Assembly (NCBI GenBank): GCA_017632945.1
Contig: JAGBQH010000006.1
Span: 1-64,000 of the forward strand
DNA: 64,000 bases
Origin: Aeriscardovia sp.
GTDB taxonomy: Bacteria; Actinomycetota; Actinomycetes; Actinomycetales; Bifidobacteriaceae
Reading direction: 5' to 3'
Positions 33,837 to 48,558 of this stretch are shown piece by piece; position 1 is the stretch's first letter; each line of letters begins with the position of its first letter. Both the position numbers and the translations under genes were made by a program. The notes beneath the pieces were generated by a model, which saw nothing but the letters and a program-made list of their open reading frames with translations, did not search any database and was not told the DNA's origin.

Positions 33837-35534
33837 ATGGCTGAAAAAACAGGGCAAGATGAACACTCTTCAGGAGCAAAGTTAAAATCCAAGTGGCTTT
33901 CTCTAGTAGGTTTAGTAGTCGCAATATCGGCCGTAATCATGGACGGGACCATAATGAATGTGGCGCTCCCTTCCATAATGCAGGTTTTTAACCTGAACGC
34001 CTCCAATGGAGAGTGGATAGTAAGCATTTATTCCCTAATTTTCTGCGCCCTTCTGGTAACTTCCGGCAGAATAGCCGATGCCATGGGAAGAAAGAAGATG
34101 CTCGTATGGGGCCTTGTCGTATTTGCCCTGGGAAGCGTACTTGGGGCCCTGGCCGGTAAATTCGGCGGATATGCCATGCTGATGACGGCTAGAGTCGTCC
34201 AGGGAATAGGCGGAGCCATGATTCTTCCCACTATTTTTTCTACCATGAACGCCATTTATACGGGAGGCATGCGCATCTTTGCCTTCGCCCTCTTTGGCTC
34301 CCTTATGAGCGCAATGTTTGGGGTAGGTCCGTGGCTTGGAGGGCTGCTTGTAACTTATGCAAACTGGCAGTGGGTGTTTTGGATAGAAATTCCTCTCGCG
34401 GCCGTAAGCGCCATTTTTGTTCTTTTCACCATTCCAGACACCTATGGAGAAAAGTTCAGGGGGCTAGATGTTTTGGGCCTGATTCTTTCCATAATAGGGT
34501 TTGGAGGCCTGGTTTACGGCCTTATCGAGGGTAAAACCATGGGATGGTGGTTTGCCTCAAAAGGATCTAGCAAATGGCTGGGCCTTTCGATTGTGCCATG
34601 GATTTTGTTTATAGGAATTATCGCTCTCGTCTTCTTTATCTTATGGGAGAACTACAGGGTAAAGAGGGGAAAGTCTTACATAATCGACCTAAACGTCTTC
34701 CATATCCACACTTTCTCCCTCTCCGTGGCCGTACAGGTGGTATTTAGAACGGGCCTTATAGGCATCCTCTTCATCCTTCCCCAGTTCTTGCAAAATGTCC
34801 TGGGGATGAGCGCCTTGCAGGCAGGAGAAGTGACGTGCTGCACGGGCTTTGCCTCCCTTGTTTCCGGTCTTTTGGCAGCCCCGCTTGTAAAACTTACCTC
34901 CACCAAGACGGTAATTGTGTGGGGTATGGCAATCCAGGCGCTTTCCCTGGTGGGAATTTTCTTCCTATTTAAAACCAGCTTCTCTCCCAGCTCCTGGGCC
35001 ATAAGAGGGTGGCTGATAGCTTACGGATTTGGCCTCGGCCTCACTTCCGCCCAGCTTTCTGCAATCCTTATGAGCGGAGTGCCCAACAAATGGGGCGGCC
35101 AGGCTTCTTCCATTCAGTCCACAGCCGTCCAGCTAGCTTCCTCTCTTGGGGTAGGCATCATAGCCTCCATCTTCACGGCGTTCCTCTGGACTGAAATCCC
35201 TTCTGCAGTAAACAGCACAAACCTTTCCACCCAGGAGAAACAGGCCGTGACGAGCTCGGTAATAGCCACCCAGGGGACTTCTATCCCAGAAATTGAGAAA
35301 GCTTTGGATCAAAATCCCGACAGAGCTTCAATAGATTCACATATAAAGCGCGGATTTGAAAATGGAATTGCCGACACCACCCTTGTCTCGGCCGCCGTAC
35401 TCGCCGCAAGCTTTGCGATGTGCCTATGGTTCCCGGGCAAAAAGAAGCTTGCAAAAGAGAGGAAAGAAACGCTCGAAGAAGATGAAGAAGAACAGATAGA
35501 GGGCGTGACTGAAAGAGAAGAAGCCCTGGACTAA
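33837..35534 (+). CDS. MFS drug exporter, 14-TM (DHA2) type
   Basis: 565 residues; 14 hydrophobic helices. Motif A-like GRIADAMGRKKM between TM2 and TM3, and motif C-like region in TM5 (GGLLVTYANWQWVFW follows it). DHA2 exporters pump drugs, dyes or other amphiphiles using the proton gradient; the substrate is unknown. ATG preceded by AGGAG. Acidic C-terminal tail. Its 3' end overlaps the convergent DUF4191 gene by 4 bases. Clear paralogue of the MFS protein at 36380-38083. Confidence 0.92.
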   Translation: MAEKTGQDEHSSGAKLKSKWLSLVGLVVAISAVIMDGTIMNVALPSIMQVFNLNASNGEWIVSIYSLIFCALLVTSGRIADAMGRKKMLVWGLVVFALGSVLGALAGKFGGYAMLMTARVVQGIGGAMILPTIFSTMNAIYTGGMRIFAFALFGSLMSAMFGVGPWLGGLLVTYANWQWVFWIEIPLAAVSAIFVLFTIPDTYGEKFRGLDVLGLILSIIGFGGLVYGLIEGKTMGWWFASKGSSKWLGLSIVPWILFIGIIALVFFILWENYRVKRGKSYIIDLNVFHIHTFSLSVAVQVVFRTGLIGILFILPQFLQNVLGMSALQAGEVTCCTGFASLVSGLLAAPLVKLTSTKTVIVWGMAIQALSLVGIFFLFKTSFSPSSWAIRGWLIAYGFGLGLTSAQLSAILMSGVPNKWGGQASSIQSTAVQLASSLGVGIIASIFTAFLWTEIPSAVNSTNLSTQEKQAVTSSVIATQGTSIPEIEKALDQNPDRASIDSHIKRGFENGIADTTLVSAAVLAASFAMCLWFPGKKKLAKERKETLEEDEEEQIEGVTEREEALD

Positions 35535-36265
35535 CTGTTAGCTCCGCTCCTTCTTCTCATCATCCTATTGCTGACTTTAATCTTATTGGGGTCAACGTTT
35601 CTAGGCAGGGCCTGCTGCTTTGCCTGCATGGTAGTAAGCCTGACATTTAACTCGTTTAGCTCCATTTTTGTAAGAGCTGCTTTCTTTCGCATTATTGTTC
35701 CGCGCAGCTTACTTATGGGCGTCCTTCCCTTTCCCTTCCCTACAAAAATCCTTATAACGGGAATCTTGCTTCCGGGGGCAACCCTGCGCAGTATCGCTTC
35801 CTGCTTGTCCATTTCAATAGACAGCCTTGCTTTGTCTCCTTCTCCCACTAAATACATTCCTGCCCTTCCGGTTCCTCTCCAGAGGGCATCCCTGGTTTTG
35901 CGGTTTATCCACACAGGCTCTTCGGGAAATGAGAAATCCCCCTTGCTGATGGTAGAAAATACAGCGGAAGAAGCTCCAAACTGGCCTTCCAGCCTTTTAT
36001 AGCCTGCGCGATCTGAAATCTGGGTAAGCGTAGCGGAAGCCAGAGAAAACCCAACCATTACCCCGCATAGGATTACTAGGATCCAAATCCATGCGACAGT
36101 AAACCTTATGCCAAAGCAAATGGCCAAGGCCACGCCGATTGGAACAAGAAAAGCCAAAAGCATCCACCAGGGAAGGGACTTATTAGTCTTATAAGTAAGC
36201 TTATAAATTTGAACAAGCTGCTTTATGGCGCCTTTTTTCTTCTTTTTGGCTTCTTCTCTTGCCAT
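35531..36265 (-). CDS. DUF4191 membrane protein
   Basis: 244 residues with the DUF4191 pattern: basic start, helix pair WMLLAFLVPIGVALAICF and WIWILVILCGVMVGFSLA, then a soluble part with YKRLEGQFGASSAV, RNVDPNKIKVSNRMMRR. Conserved actinobacterial family, role unknown. ATG start. Overlaps the end of the first MFS gene tail to tail. Confidence 0.9.
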   Translation of the reverse strand: MAREEAKKKKKGAIKQLVQIYKLTYKTNKSLPWWMLLAFLVPIGVALAICFGIRFTVAWIWILVILCGVMVGFSLASATLTQISDRAGYKRLEGQFGASSAVFSTISKGDFSFPEEPVWINRKTRDALWRGTGRAGMYLVGEGDKARLSIEMDKQEAILRRVAPGSKIPVIRIFVGKGKGRTPISKLRGTIMRKKAALTKMELNELNVRLTTMQAKQQALPRNVDPNKIKVSNRMMRRRSGANS

Positions 36266-36304
36266 AACTTAGTCAATCCTTAAGACGTGGGGATGCATAT
36301 GGAG

Positions 36305-36326
36305 ACCTGTGCGTAGTTGAACAGGT
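36305..36326. promoter_or_regulatory. Small inverted repeat upstream of DUF4191
   Basis: ACCTGT and ACAGGT, 10 bases apart, in the 114-base gap before DUF4191. No T-tract. It could be a regulator site; evidence is weak. Confidence 0.25.
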
Positions 36327-36379
36327 GCAAATAAATTTTAATCTTACCGCGTCACTTTTTGGCTGAGAAGTTTATCCCT

Positions 36380-38083
36380 TTACAGTTCTAGGGCGGTTTG
36401 CGCTTCCGCCTTTAAAGTCTTTTGCGTTTCGCTTTCCTTTTCCTTGGCCTTTTTTCTCTTTTTTTCATTGGGGAGAATCCATGAAATCACGCCTCCGCCA
36501 AGCAAAATCAGAGAATCTACACCCAAGGTATTGGAGATTCCCTCAGTAAAGCCTGAATCTATCTTTTCCTTGAAGGTCTTCTGGAAAGAAGCCGGGGCCT
36601 CAAGATATTCCTTGCTTCCCTCCAGCTCCGGAATGGCACTTCCCGAGCTGTCTATGACCACATTGTTAATTTCCCTGGAAAATTGGTCGGGGAGGTGCAG
36701 TTGGCTTACCTTGGGAGGCAAAGTAGCCCAGAGGAAGTCCACAAAGATTATTCCTATTACGGCTATAGCAAGAGAGGAGGCCAGCTGGCTTATGGTCGAC
36801 TTTACCGAACTGCCTTGTCCTGCCTTTAAATCGGGAACGTCAATCATGATAACGCTGGTCAACTGAGCTGAAGCAAAGCCTAAGCCTATGCCATAGAGGG
36901 CTAACCAAAGATAGATCAACCCTTCTATGGCTCCATGCCCCGGTCGGATAGTAAAATAAAACCCGGCCATGCTTCCGGCTTCAAAGAGAAATCCTGTGGA
37001 AATAACGACTTTAGCGCTGGTGTGCTTAACAAAGGGCGTAGCAAATCCTCCAGAGAGGAAGGCTCCGGACGCCATTACGCAAATCACGTATCCGGTCTCT
37101 ATGGCTGAAAGCCTGAGAATGTTTTGAAGGTAGAGAGGCAGGAGGAAGACTAAGCCGTACTCTCCCACGGCATTTGCAATGGAGACAATATTTCCAAAAG
37201 AAAAACTGCGGTACTTAAAGAGCTTTACGCTCATTAGTGTACTTTTACCGCGATCTTCCAGTATTACTTCCAGCACTATAAACAGTATCAGAGCTACAAT
37301 GCCCGCCAAAAATACCCACGGTATTCGGCTAAGGCCTGCGGCCCAGGGCTTTGTGCCGGCCTTGGGATGCCACCAGCCGTAGTTTTGTCCTTCAATAAGC
37401 CCGTAGACGATAAAGACAAATCCGAGAGTGGAAAGGACGAACCCTCCAAAGTCGAACATGCCTTCGATTTTTTCTCCGCGGCTGTCGGGCACCGCATACC
37501 ATACCAGAAGGCCTACAACTCCCGCTACTATCACGTCGAACCAAAATACCCAGCGCCAGGTCGAATAGGTGGTAAACAGGCCTCCGATAAGGGGTGCTAT
37601 TCCGGCTGCTACGGCGATGGAAGAACCATAGGTGGCAAAGGCCATAATCCTGTACTTGCCCTTGAAGATGGTATTTATTGAAGAGAGGGTGGTGGGAAGA
37701 ATCATGGCCCCACCTACCCCCTGTATGAATCTTCCTATGAGCAGGGGGGTTAGAGACGGTGCGAGGGCGGCAACGATGGAGCCGGCCAGAAAGACGGCCA
37801 TGCCTATGAGCATCATTTTCTTTCGCCCTATGTGATCGGCAATCCTGCCGAAGGTTATAAGTAAAGACGCAAAAACCAGAGAATAAAGGTCCACCACCCA
37901 CTCTACGGAGGCGAAGCTTAGATGCAGATCCGTCATCATGGCGGGCATGGATACGTCTACGATTGTCAAATCCATAACAATTATGGACACGGCCATTGCT
38001 ATGACGAAAAGCACCAGCCATAGGCTTCTGCCGTTTGATGCTACGGCCTTTTCCCTTGGCTTTCCCTTGGCCTTCTCCTTCAT
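36380..38083 (-). CDS. Second MFS drug exporter, 14-TM (DHA2) type
   Basis: 567 residues; 14 helices, motif A-like GRIADHIGRKKM, GGAMILPTTLSSINT. Same family and strong similarity along the whole length to the exporter at 33837. The start is ATG at 38083 with AAGGTG upstream. The tetR gene at 38179 is on the same strand, upstream, separated by 95 bases that contain a palindrome. Substrate unknown. Confidence 0.92.
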   Translation of the reverse strand: MKEKAKGKPREKAVASNGRSLWLVLFVIAMAVSIIVMDLTIVDVSMPAMMTDLHLSFASVEWVVDLYSLVFASLLITFGRIADHIGRKKMMLIGMAVFLAGSIVAALAPSLTPLLIGRFIQGVGGAMILPTTLSSINTIFKGKYRIMAFATYGSSIAVAAGIAPLIGGLFTTYSTWRWVFWFDVIVAGVVGLLVWYAVPDSRGEKIEGMFDFGGFVLSTLGFVFIVYGLIEGQNYGWWHPKAGTKPWAAGLSRIPWVFLAGIVALILFIVLEVILEDRGKSTLMSVKLFKYRSFSFGNIVSIANAVGEYGLVFLLPLYLQNILRLSAIETGYVICVMASGAFLSGGFATPFVKHTSAKVVISTGFLFEAGSMAGFYFTIRPGHGAIEGLIYLWLALYGIGLGFASAQLTSVIMIDVPDLKAGQGSSVKSTISQLASSLAIAVIGIIFVDFLWATLPPKVSQLHLPDQFSREINNVVIDSSGSAIPELEGSKEYLEAPASFQKTFKEKIDSGFTEGISNTLGVDSLILLGGGVISWILPNEKKRKKAKEKESETQKTLKAEAQTALEL

Positions 38084-38118
38084 TACACACCTTCTTTACA
38101 ACTTGAATGAATTAAAAA

Positions 38119-38132
38119 TGACAGTGTGTCAA
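38119..38132. promoter_or_regulatory. Probable TetR operator with embedded -35
   Basis: TGACAGTGTGTCA (38119-38131) is a perfect 5-bp palindrome around GTG. On the minus strand the same bases read TTGACA at 38132-38127, a consensus -35, so repressor binding here would cover the exporter promoter. Confidence 0.55.
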
Positions 38133-38178
38133 TTAATAATAATATAGCACAGGCGAAAGGCTGAGTGGAGAAGAATAA

Positions 38179-38678
38179 TTAGGCTAAGAGCTTTGAAAGA
38201 GCGCAGCGAAGCCTCTCTATGCACTCTTTGGCGTCAGACCCGTTATAGATGGAGCGTATGGTTTCGTGGCACAGCAGGGAGACCGCCCATGCAATAGGGC
38301 TGGCGGCTTGCTCCCTCCAGATTTCCTGGGTGACCTTAGCGTTGTCTACGAAAGCTCTTGTGAAAAATTTCATATATCCTTCCGCCTCGGTGGATCCGAC
38401 GAAGGTTTTTACGGCTTCGATATATTTTTCGGGAGTGGCTGAATCTAGATTTCCAGGATTGGACAGGTGCACCCTACGGATAAGCTCCCGGCAAATATAC
38501 AAATACGCATCTTTGAGATCTGAAAAATAAACATAGAAAGCGCCCCTAGAGATTCCAGCCCCCTCAACAATCCTGCTAACGGTGGCCTCTGAAAGAGGAT
38601 AGGAACTAAATTCCTGTAAAAGCGCCTGCTCTATGGCTTCCTTCTTGGAGCTTTTAAGGCGCGTAAAAGTGGAGGTCG

Positions 38679-38682
<4 letters not shown>
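38179..38682 (-). CDS. TetR family regulator of the second exporter
   Basis: 167 residues. Helix-turn-helix around EATVSRIVEGAGISRGAFYV, then a short helical ligand-binding domain. GTG start overlapping the mrp stop (GTGA), so it is translated with the mvaS-ligA-mrp transcript but also precedes the exporter. Regulation of the exporter is inferred from adjacency and the operator. Confidence 0.88.
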
Positions 38683-43352
<4,670 letters not shown>

Positions 43353-43360
<8 letters not shown>

Positions 43361-44657
43361 TTTCATCCTCGTCGTCTTCAAAAGCTTCGCCTTCGCGCAT
43401 TTCGGCAAGCTTAATCTCAGCCTGCCTTACGGTGCGCTTGGGATTGAGCATCATGCGCTTTGCCACCTGCCTGATCTCTTTGCCCTGGGCTCCTGCGGCC
43501 CTGGCCAGGTTGTAGTCTCTTAACTTTAAGTGCCCCTGAGTTATGCCTTCTGTGGCTATGCTTCTTAGAGCTGCCAGATTTTGCACAAGCCCCACGGCTC
43601 CAAACGCCATCTGGGTCTCCCATAGGTCTTCGGCCCCCAAGATCCTTTGGCACAGCTCTGCTGTCCCCAGAGTCTTTATAGAAAAGCCCACTTTTCCTAT
43701 TGCCATGGGCATGGTCAGCCTGCCTACAAGGATCTTTTTGCGCCCCTCCTGCTTGAAAGTCCAGGTCGATAGGGGCTTATACTCCCCGTCTGTGGAGGCG
43801 TACCAGTGGGCTGCGGCCTCCACGGCGCGCGTATCACTTCCATTGGCCAGAGCACAGGCCACGACCCCGTTCATAATGCCTTTGTTATGTGTGACGGCCC
43901 TGGTGTCATCCATCTCGCTCCAGCGGCTCAGTTCTACAATTTTTTTAGCTACTTTCAGGCCTGACTCAGTTTTGGTTTCAAGGGTCTTGGGGTCTATATC
44001 CACTCCGCAGGTCACCGTCTCGGTTTCTGCGTTAGAGAGGATAGCGGCAAGAGGCTTTATCCCTAAAAGGCCCTCAAGGTATTTTGCTTCCGCTTCGCTT
44101 AGCCTATTGGCTATATTGGCTCCCATAGCTTCTCCGGGCCAGATCCAAAGGCGCACCTTCCAAAATTCCCCTTTATGTATGGGGACGCATGACACCCCCT
44201 CTATTCCCCCGTTATGGTGGGTGAGATTAGGAACGGCCTTTTGCATAACCCGCACCATATCCTTGTAGTGATCTTCCACCTTTGCGGCAAAGTCTTCCTG
44301 CTGCTCGGCTGAGACCCTTTGGAAAACTATGTCGGCCGGAATTACTCTAAGAGGCCATATGGCGGCAATCACCCCTCCGTTTTCACGCGCTATTTTTGCC
44401 CCGGCGCATGCTGCCGCCACTACCGACGGCTCTTCAGTGGCCATGGGCACGTTGTATTCCTTGTCGTTTACCTTCAGCCCCATCAAAAGCCCAATGGGGA
44501 TGCCCATTATCCCCACCTGGTTTTCTATCATTCCATCTGCCGCATACTCACGAAGAAGGGGGCTCAGACGAAGGAGCCTTGCGTCGTTGTGGGTGATGTA
44601 GCCTTCCCTCTCTAAAAAGTTCCTTCTTTCCTGAGGGGAGAGTTCATAAAACTTCAT
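43353..44657 (-). CDS. mvaA: HMG-CoA reductase, class II
   Basis: 434 residues. Class II signatures: [15 protein letters not shown], the [11 protein letters not shown] substrate loop with catalytic Glu, [16 protein letters not shown] (lysine and Asp region, [16 protein letters not shown]) and a C-terminal flap with catalytic His (VNLTHHNGG earlier and C-terminal segment). It makes mevalonate. ATG overlaps the thiolase stop by 4 bases. Most Actinobacteria use the MEP route, so this marks a lineage with a mevalonate pathway. Confidence 0.95.
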
Positions 44658-45811
44658 AGCATACTCACTTTCATTGAAACTCCCATTCCTCCCCCTACAC
44701 AGAGGGAAGCTACTCCGGTCTTAAGGCCGCGCGCTTTGAGGGTATGGATAAGGGTAACAAGGATTCTGGCCCCGCTGCATCCCAAGGGATGGCCCAGAGC
44801 TATAGCTCCTCCCCTCACGTTCACTTTTTCTTCCTCAAGGCCCAGATCTCTTATAACAGCCACGCTCTGGCTGGCAAAGGCCTCATTGATTTCAAAAAGA
44901 TCTATATCACTTAGGGAAAAATGACCCTTGGCTGAAAGTTTTTGCATAGACAAAGCTGGAGAGTAGCCCATAAGGGAAGGGTCGAAACCCACCTCTGCAA
45001 AGCAATCTATCCGGGCCAGGGCGCAAAGGTGGAGATCTTTGGCAAGATCTTCCCTGCAAAGCACCAGCGCCGCCGCCCCGTCGCTTAAAGGACTGGAATT
45101 TCCTGCCGTTACGCTCCCCCCTTCCTTAAAGGACGGCTTTAAAACGGAGAGCTTTTCTATGGAAGTTTCCCTTATGCACTCGTCTCTGTCTATCTTCTTT
45201 CCTCCATCTTCTACGGGAATAATTTCCTCTTCAAATTCTCCAAGATCCCTGGCCATGGCGGCCTTTTTTTGGGAGGAGAGCGCAAAAAGATCCTGCTCTG
45301 AACGTGAGACGGAGTATTTTTCAGCCACATTTTCCGCCGTGACGCCCATAGCTTCTGCTGAAAAGGCGTCAGTCAAGCCGTCTTTTTGAAGACCGTCATA
45401 GGCCTGCATGGGGCCGTATTTTTTCCCCCACCTTAAGTTCATATAGAAGGGAACTTGGCTCATAGATTCGGCCCCTCCCACCAGGGCCGCATCGCTTTCC
45501 CCGAGCGCTATTTCATCTGCGCCAATCTTTACGGCTGCCATTCCCGATCCGCATACCTGGTTTACGGTAAGGGCGCACGAGGAGAGAGGGAGGCGGGAAG
45601 AAAGTGCGATTTGGCGGGCCAGATTTTGTCCCGATCCCGCTTGCACGGCATTTCCCCACACACACCTTTCCACCCTTTTTGGGTCAAGGCCGCTTCTTTC
45701 GAGTGCGGCAAGGGCGCAGGGCACAGACAGCTCTAGAGATGACTTATCTTTAAACATGCCGCCGAATTTGCCTATTGCCGTTCTGACGGCGCTCAAAACC
45801 ACGACTCCCAC
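44654..45811 (-). CDS. Acetyl-CoA C-acetyltransferase (thiolase)
   Basis: 385 residues. Thiolase signatures: catalytic Cys in [12 protein letters not shown] near residue 88, [22 protein letters not shown] with the catalytic His, and CVGGGMG with the second Cys. As the first enzyme of the operon it makes acetoacetyl-CoA for mvaS. GTG at 45811 with AAGGAG. Its own promoter lies upstream (45830-45857). Confidence 0.95.
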   Translation of the reverse strand: MGVVVLSAVRTAIGKFGGMFKDKSSLELSVPCALAALERSGLDPKRVERCVWGNAVQAGSGQNLARQIALSSRLPLSSCALTVNQVCGSGMAAVKIGADEIALGESDAALVGGAESMSQVPFYMNLRWGKKYGPMQAYDGLQKDGLTDAFSAEAMGVTAENVAEKYSVSRSEQDLFALSSQKKAAMARDLGEFEEEIIPVEDGGKKIDRDECIRETSIEKLSVLKPSFKEGGSVTAGNSSPLSDGAAALVLCREDLAKDLHLCALARIDCFAEVGFDPSLMGYSPALSMQKLSAKGHFSLSDIDLFEINEAFASQSVAVIRDLGLEEEKVNVRGGAIALGHPLGCSGARILVTLIHTLKARGLKTGVASLCVGGGMGVSMKVSML

Positions 45812-45829
45812 TTTTTTCTCCTTTTCCTC

Positions 45830-45857
45830 ATTTTATTATCACCGTCTTTTTTAACAA
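45830..45857 (-). promoter_or_regulatory. Candidate promoter of the mevalonate operon
   Basis: On the minus strand, -35 TTGTTA (45857-45852), 16-base spacer, -10 TAAAAT (45835-45830), about 20 bases before the thiolase GTG. Confidence 0.4.
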
Positions 45858-45918
45858 TTTTGGAGCTGGAAAGAAGGAAAACACGGTTTTGACTTGAAGG
45901 AGGAGGAAAATATAGAGA

Positions 45919-48558
45919 TTAGGTGAAGAGGGAGAGGGCTATAGGCTTTAAAAGCTCGGATCCCGGAAGAGTGGAAAGGGCTTGGAGAATGGATCCGGCT
46001 GGAATAAAGAAGCCGAGATCTACAAGGGCCTGTGCCGCAGATTTGGCCACTTTAAGTCCGGGAAGGTCAGGATAGATGGGAATGGAATGCTCTTTCAGAA
46101 AAGGCAAAACTTCCTGGGAATCGGGAAGGAGGATATGGGAAGAGCGAGCGACTTTTTCCAGAATCCACCTCTCGGTGCGTATGGAGTGCTCGGAGGCATC
46201 TAAGGCGCAGGCCACTTGGTAACAAGCGGAAGCCAAAGGAAGATCTTCTTCCATCCAAAAGCAATATCCCAGGTTCCTATAGGCCATGGCTATATGCTTA
46301 TTTTCCACTGACACTTCCAGCATATTCCTTGCAGCCGCTCGGGCAGCTTCCCAATCCTTGAGGCGCGAAAGTTCCTTGTATTGATTCAAGTGGGCAAGGG
46401 GGGTGGCCGGAGCGTGGAGAACCTGCCAGTTGGCGTGCTCAAGCGCTCCAACTCCATTGAGCTTTGCAATCATTTCTTCCAAAGCGATGTGAGCTGAAAA
46501 AAGCGAGTTGGGAAGAAGAACTGTGTACTCTCCTCCTGAAGAGAGGAACTTGTTATAGATAATCCTCTCCCCGTAGGTGCCAAAGTAGCGCGACGGGGCC
46601 AGGGGGGAAATATCAAATCCTTCCTCGGCCCGTTTCACCCTTTCTTCTAGAAGGCGCACGGCGTTTAAAGCTGTGGACCTATTTATAAAGAGCTTCTCAG
46701 CTTCGAGCTGGGTATTCTTTAAGTCTTTTTCTAGTTCAAAGTTAAAACCGGAGAGTGTTTTCCCCTCTTTAATGATCGATTCGGCTAAATTGGCTGCCAG
46801 CTTTAATTCGGGATCGGGCAAAAGGCCGCAGATGGCTTGAATTTTTTCTACAGCTCGCTCCTTTTCTATCTTTCCATCTTCTGCAAGGCCTACTAGGGAC
46901 TCAAAAGCCCCATAGGCCTTTTCCATCACCTTTTCCCTCTCTATAGACAAATCTGCAATGAAATAGGTGCCTAAAGTCGGGGCAAATTTCTTTGGGATTT
47001 CCCCCCAGCTGCTTTCAGGGTAGAGGTAGTTATCCATCGAAAGCTCAAAAGAAGGATCGTATTCTTTGAGGAACCAATACCAAGTGGGCTCAATAAGGCG
47101 GTCAGCACCCAGAGGGGTAAAATACGGGCTCTTAACCGTTTCTCCCACAAAGTGGGACCTAAAGAAGTCCAGGGCGTCTTTTTCTTTTCCTCCGTTCAAA
47201 AAGTCCTCCCTCTCAAAGCTTCCTTTAGCCAGAAATACGAAAGACTGCGCTCCATGATCTGGGGAACCGTGGTAATCGCTTTCAATAAACAGATCCAATT
47301 TTTTAATGGATCTGTTAACCGCAAATATAGTGCAGCAAAGTGCCCTTGCCACGGAAAGGGAGTAGAGGAAAAGCAGATACCTTTTCCCAAGTGGGTGGGA
47401 AGCTAAAAAGGTTGGGATGAGGTGCGGGCCTCCCATAGTAATGCGCAGGACTGCGCGACCGGGGTGGGAAGGTAAGGCGACGCTGTATTTAACGGGCAAG
47501 GGAAGCTTAAAAGAATCGGCCACCGAGAAGAAAGCTTTTCTAAAATTCCATTCTCCCTCCGGCTCCAAAGAGGAAGCCGATATCTCCCGGGCTTTTTGGG
47601 AGGCATAGCGCATGAGATCTCCTGCGCTTTTAAAGTCAGAGAAGGCAAAGGGATTTTTCAACGCTTCCTGCATGACATCTAAAAACCGGTAATAGCCCAC
47701 AGGGAAGGAAAGGAGGGAAGAAGTAAAACGGCAAAGATTAACAGCAGCCTCAAATTCAGATAGCGGAGTTCCAAGTTCAGGGAAAGAGGAAGAAAAATTC
47801 CAGCTCCCGTTTTGTATAGAAAATGAAATGGGAGCCATTTGCTTCTCATCTTCCGTATCTTTCATCTCCACATCATAGAAGACTAAGGAGGGCTCCAGGT
47901 AATCTATGGCAACCCAAACCGCTTCCTCAAAACCGCAGGTGCGAAGGCTGAAAGTCCTGCATACTTTCCTCTCGTTTTCCATGCTGGAAATGGCGCTTCT
48001 GGGCAACTGGGTCAAAAAATGATAGGGGACAGATTCTTCCGGGCAAATTAGGGGAAAACCGCAAAGAAGGGCCGGAAGATACTCTCCCATGAAAAGGGTG
48101 GAAAGCAAAGCCGGAAAGGAGAGGGAGGTGAGAACGCTTTTGGGCAGAGGGAGCCGGATGCCTTCTAGCCCCCATCTTTTACCCTCTTTTTTCGCTTTTC
48201 CCAGGGGGAGAAAATTGCCAAACGAATCGGGTATCTGGGCAAGCGCCCCGCCGCGCCCGTCGGGATTTAGCGTGACAATTTGAACTTTCCTCACTAAATT
48301 CTTCAGCCTGGGCAGCGGCCTTATTTCATTTTTCTCGGCTACCGCTACAGGAAGGATGCGCGAGCCTTTCACAAAGCCCATCGCAACCTTTTTTCCGGGC
48401 AGAATGCAGTAGCCCACCTCCACCCCAAGGCCTAAAGGAAGGCGCACGACCCGCAGGGGAAGAGGGACCTTTTTCATGCCTGAAAGCTTGGAAAATAGAA
48501 GCTTCATTTCCTTTCCGGCCTTCTTCTGGGCCGGATTCAGTTTTCTTTCAGTCTTCAT
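45919..48558 (-). CDS. Large uncharacterised protein with C-terminal TPR, coupled to def
   Basis: 879 residues, family not recognised. Basic N-terminus without a signal peptide. A beta-rich first half (PLPLRVVRLPLGLGVEVGYC) and mixed alpha/beta middle. About residues 740-820 form TPR-like helices (EAARAAARNMLE, AMAYRNLGYCFWMEEDLP, ASACYQVACALD). No transmembrane helix is clear. It starts 11 bases inside def (ATG at 48558), so it is translated with peptide deformylase. Function unknown; the tight coupling suggests a role with protein synthesis, but that is inference. Confidence 0.75.
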   Translation of the reverse strand: MKTERKLNPAQKKAGKEMKLLFSKLSGMKKVPLPLRVVRLPLGLGVEVGYCILPGKKVAMGFVKGSRILPVAVAEKNEIRPLPRLKNLVRKVQIVTLNPDGRGGALAQIPDSFGNFLPLGKAKKEGKRWGLEGIRLPLPKSVLTSLSFPALLSTLFMGEYLPALLCGFPLICPEESVPYHFLTQLPRSAISSMENERKVCRTFSLRTCGFEEAVWVAIDYLEPSLVFYDVEMKDTEDEKQMAPISFSIQNGSWNFSSSFPELGTPLSEFEAAVNLCRFTSSLLSFPVGYYRFLDVMQEALKNPFAFSDFKSAGDLMRYASQKAREISASSLEPEGEWNFRKAFFSVADSFKLPLPVKYSVALPSHPGRAVLRITMGGPHLIPTFLASHPLGKRYLLFLYSLSVARALCCTIFAVNRSIKKLDLFIESDYHGSPDHGAQSFVFLAKGSFEREDFLNGGKEKDALDFFRSHFVGETVKSPYFTPLGADRLIEPTWYWFLKEYDPSFELSMDNYLYPESSWGEIPKKFAPTLGTYFIADLSIEREKVMEKAYGAFESLVGLAEDGKIEKERAVEKIQAICGLLPDPELKLAANLAESIIKEGKTLSGFNFELEKDLKNTQLEAEKLFINRSTALNAVRLLEERVKRAEEGFDISPLAPSRYFGTYGERIIYNKFLSSGGEYTVLLPNSLFSAHIALEEMIAKLNGVGALEHANWQVLHAPATPLAHLNQYKELSRLKDWEAARAAARNMLEVSVENKHIAMAYRNLGYCFWMEEDLPLASACYQVACALDASEHSIRTERWILEKVARSSHILLPDSQEVLPFLKEHSIPIYPDLPGLKVAKSAAQALVDLGFFIPAGSILQALSTLPGSELLKPIALSLFT

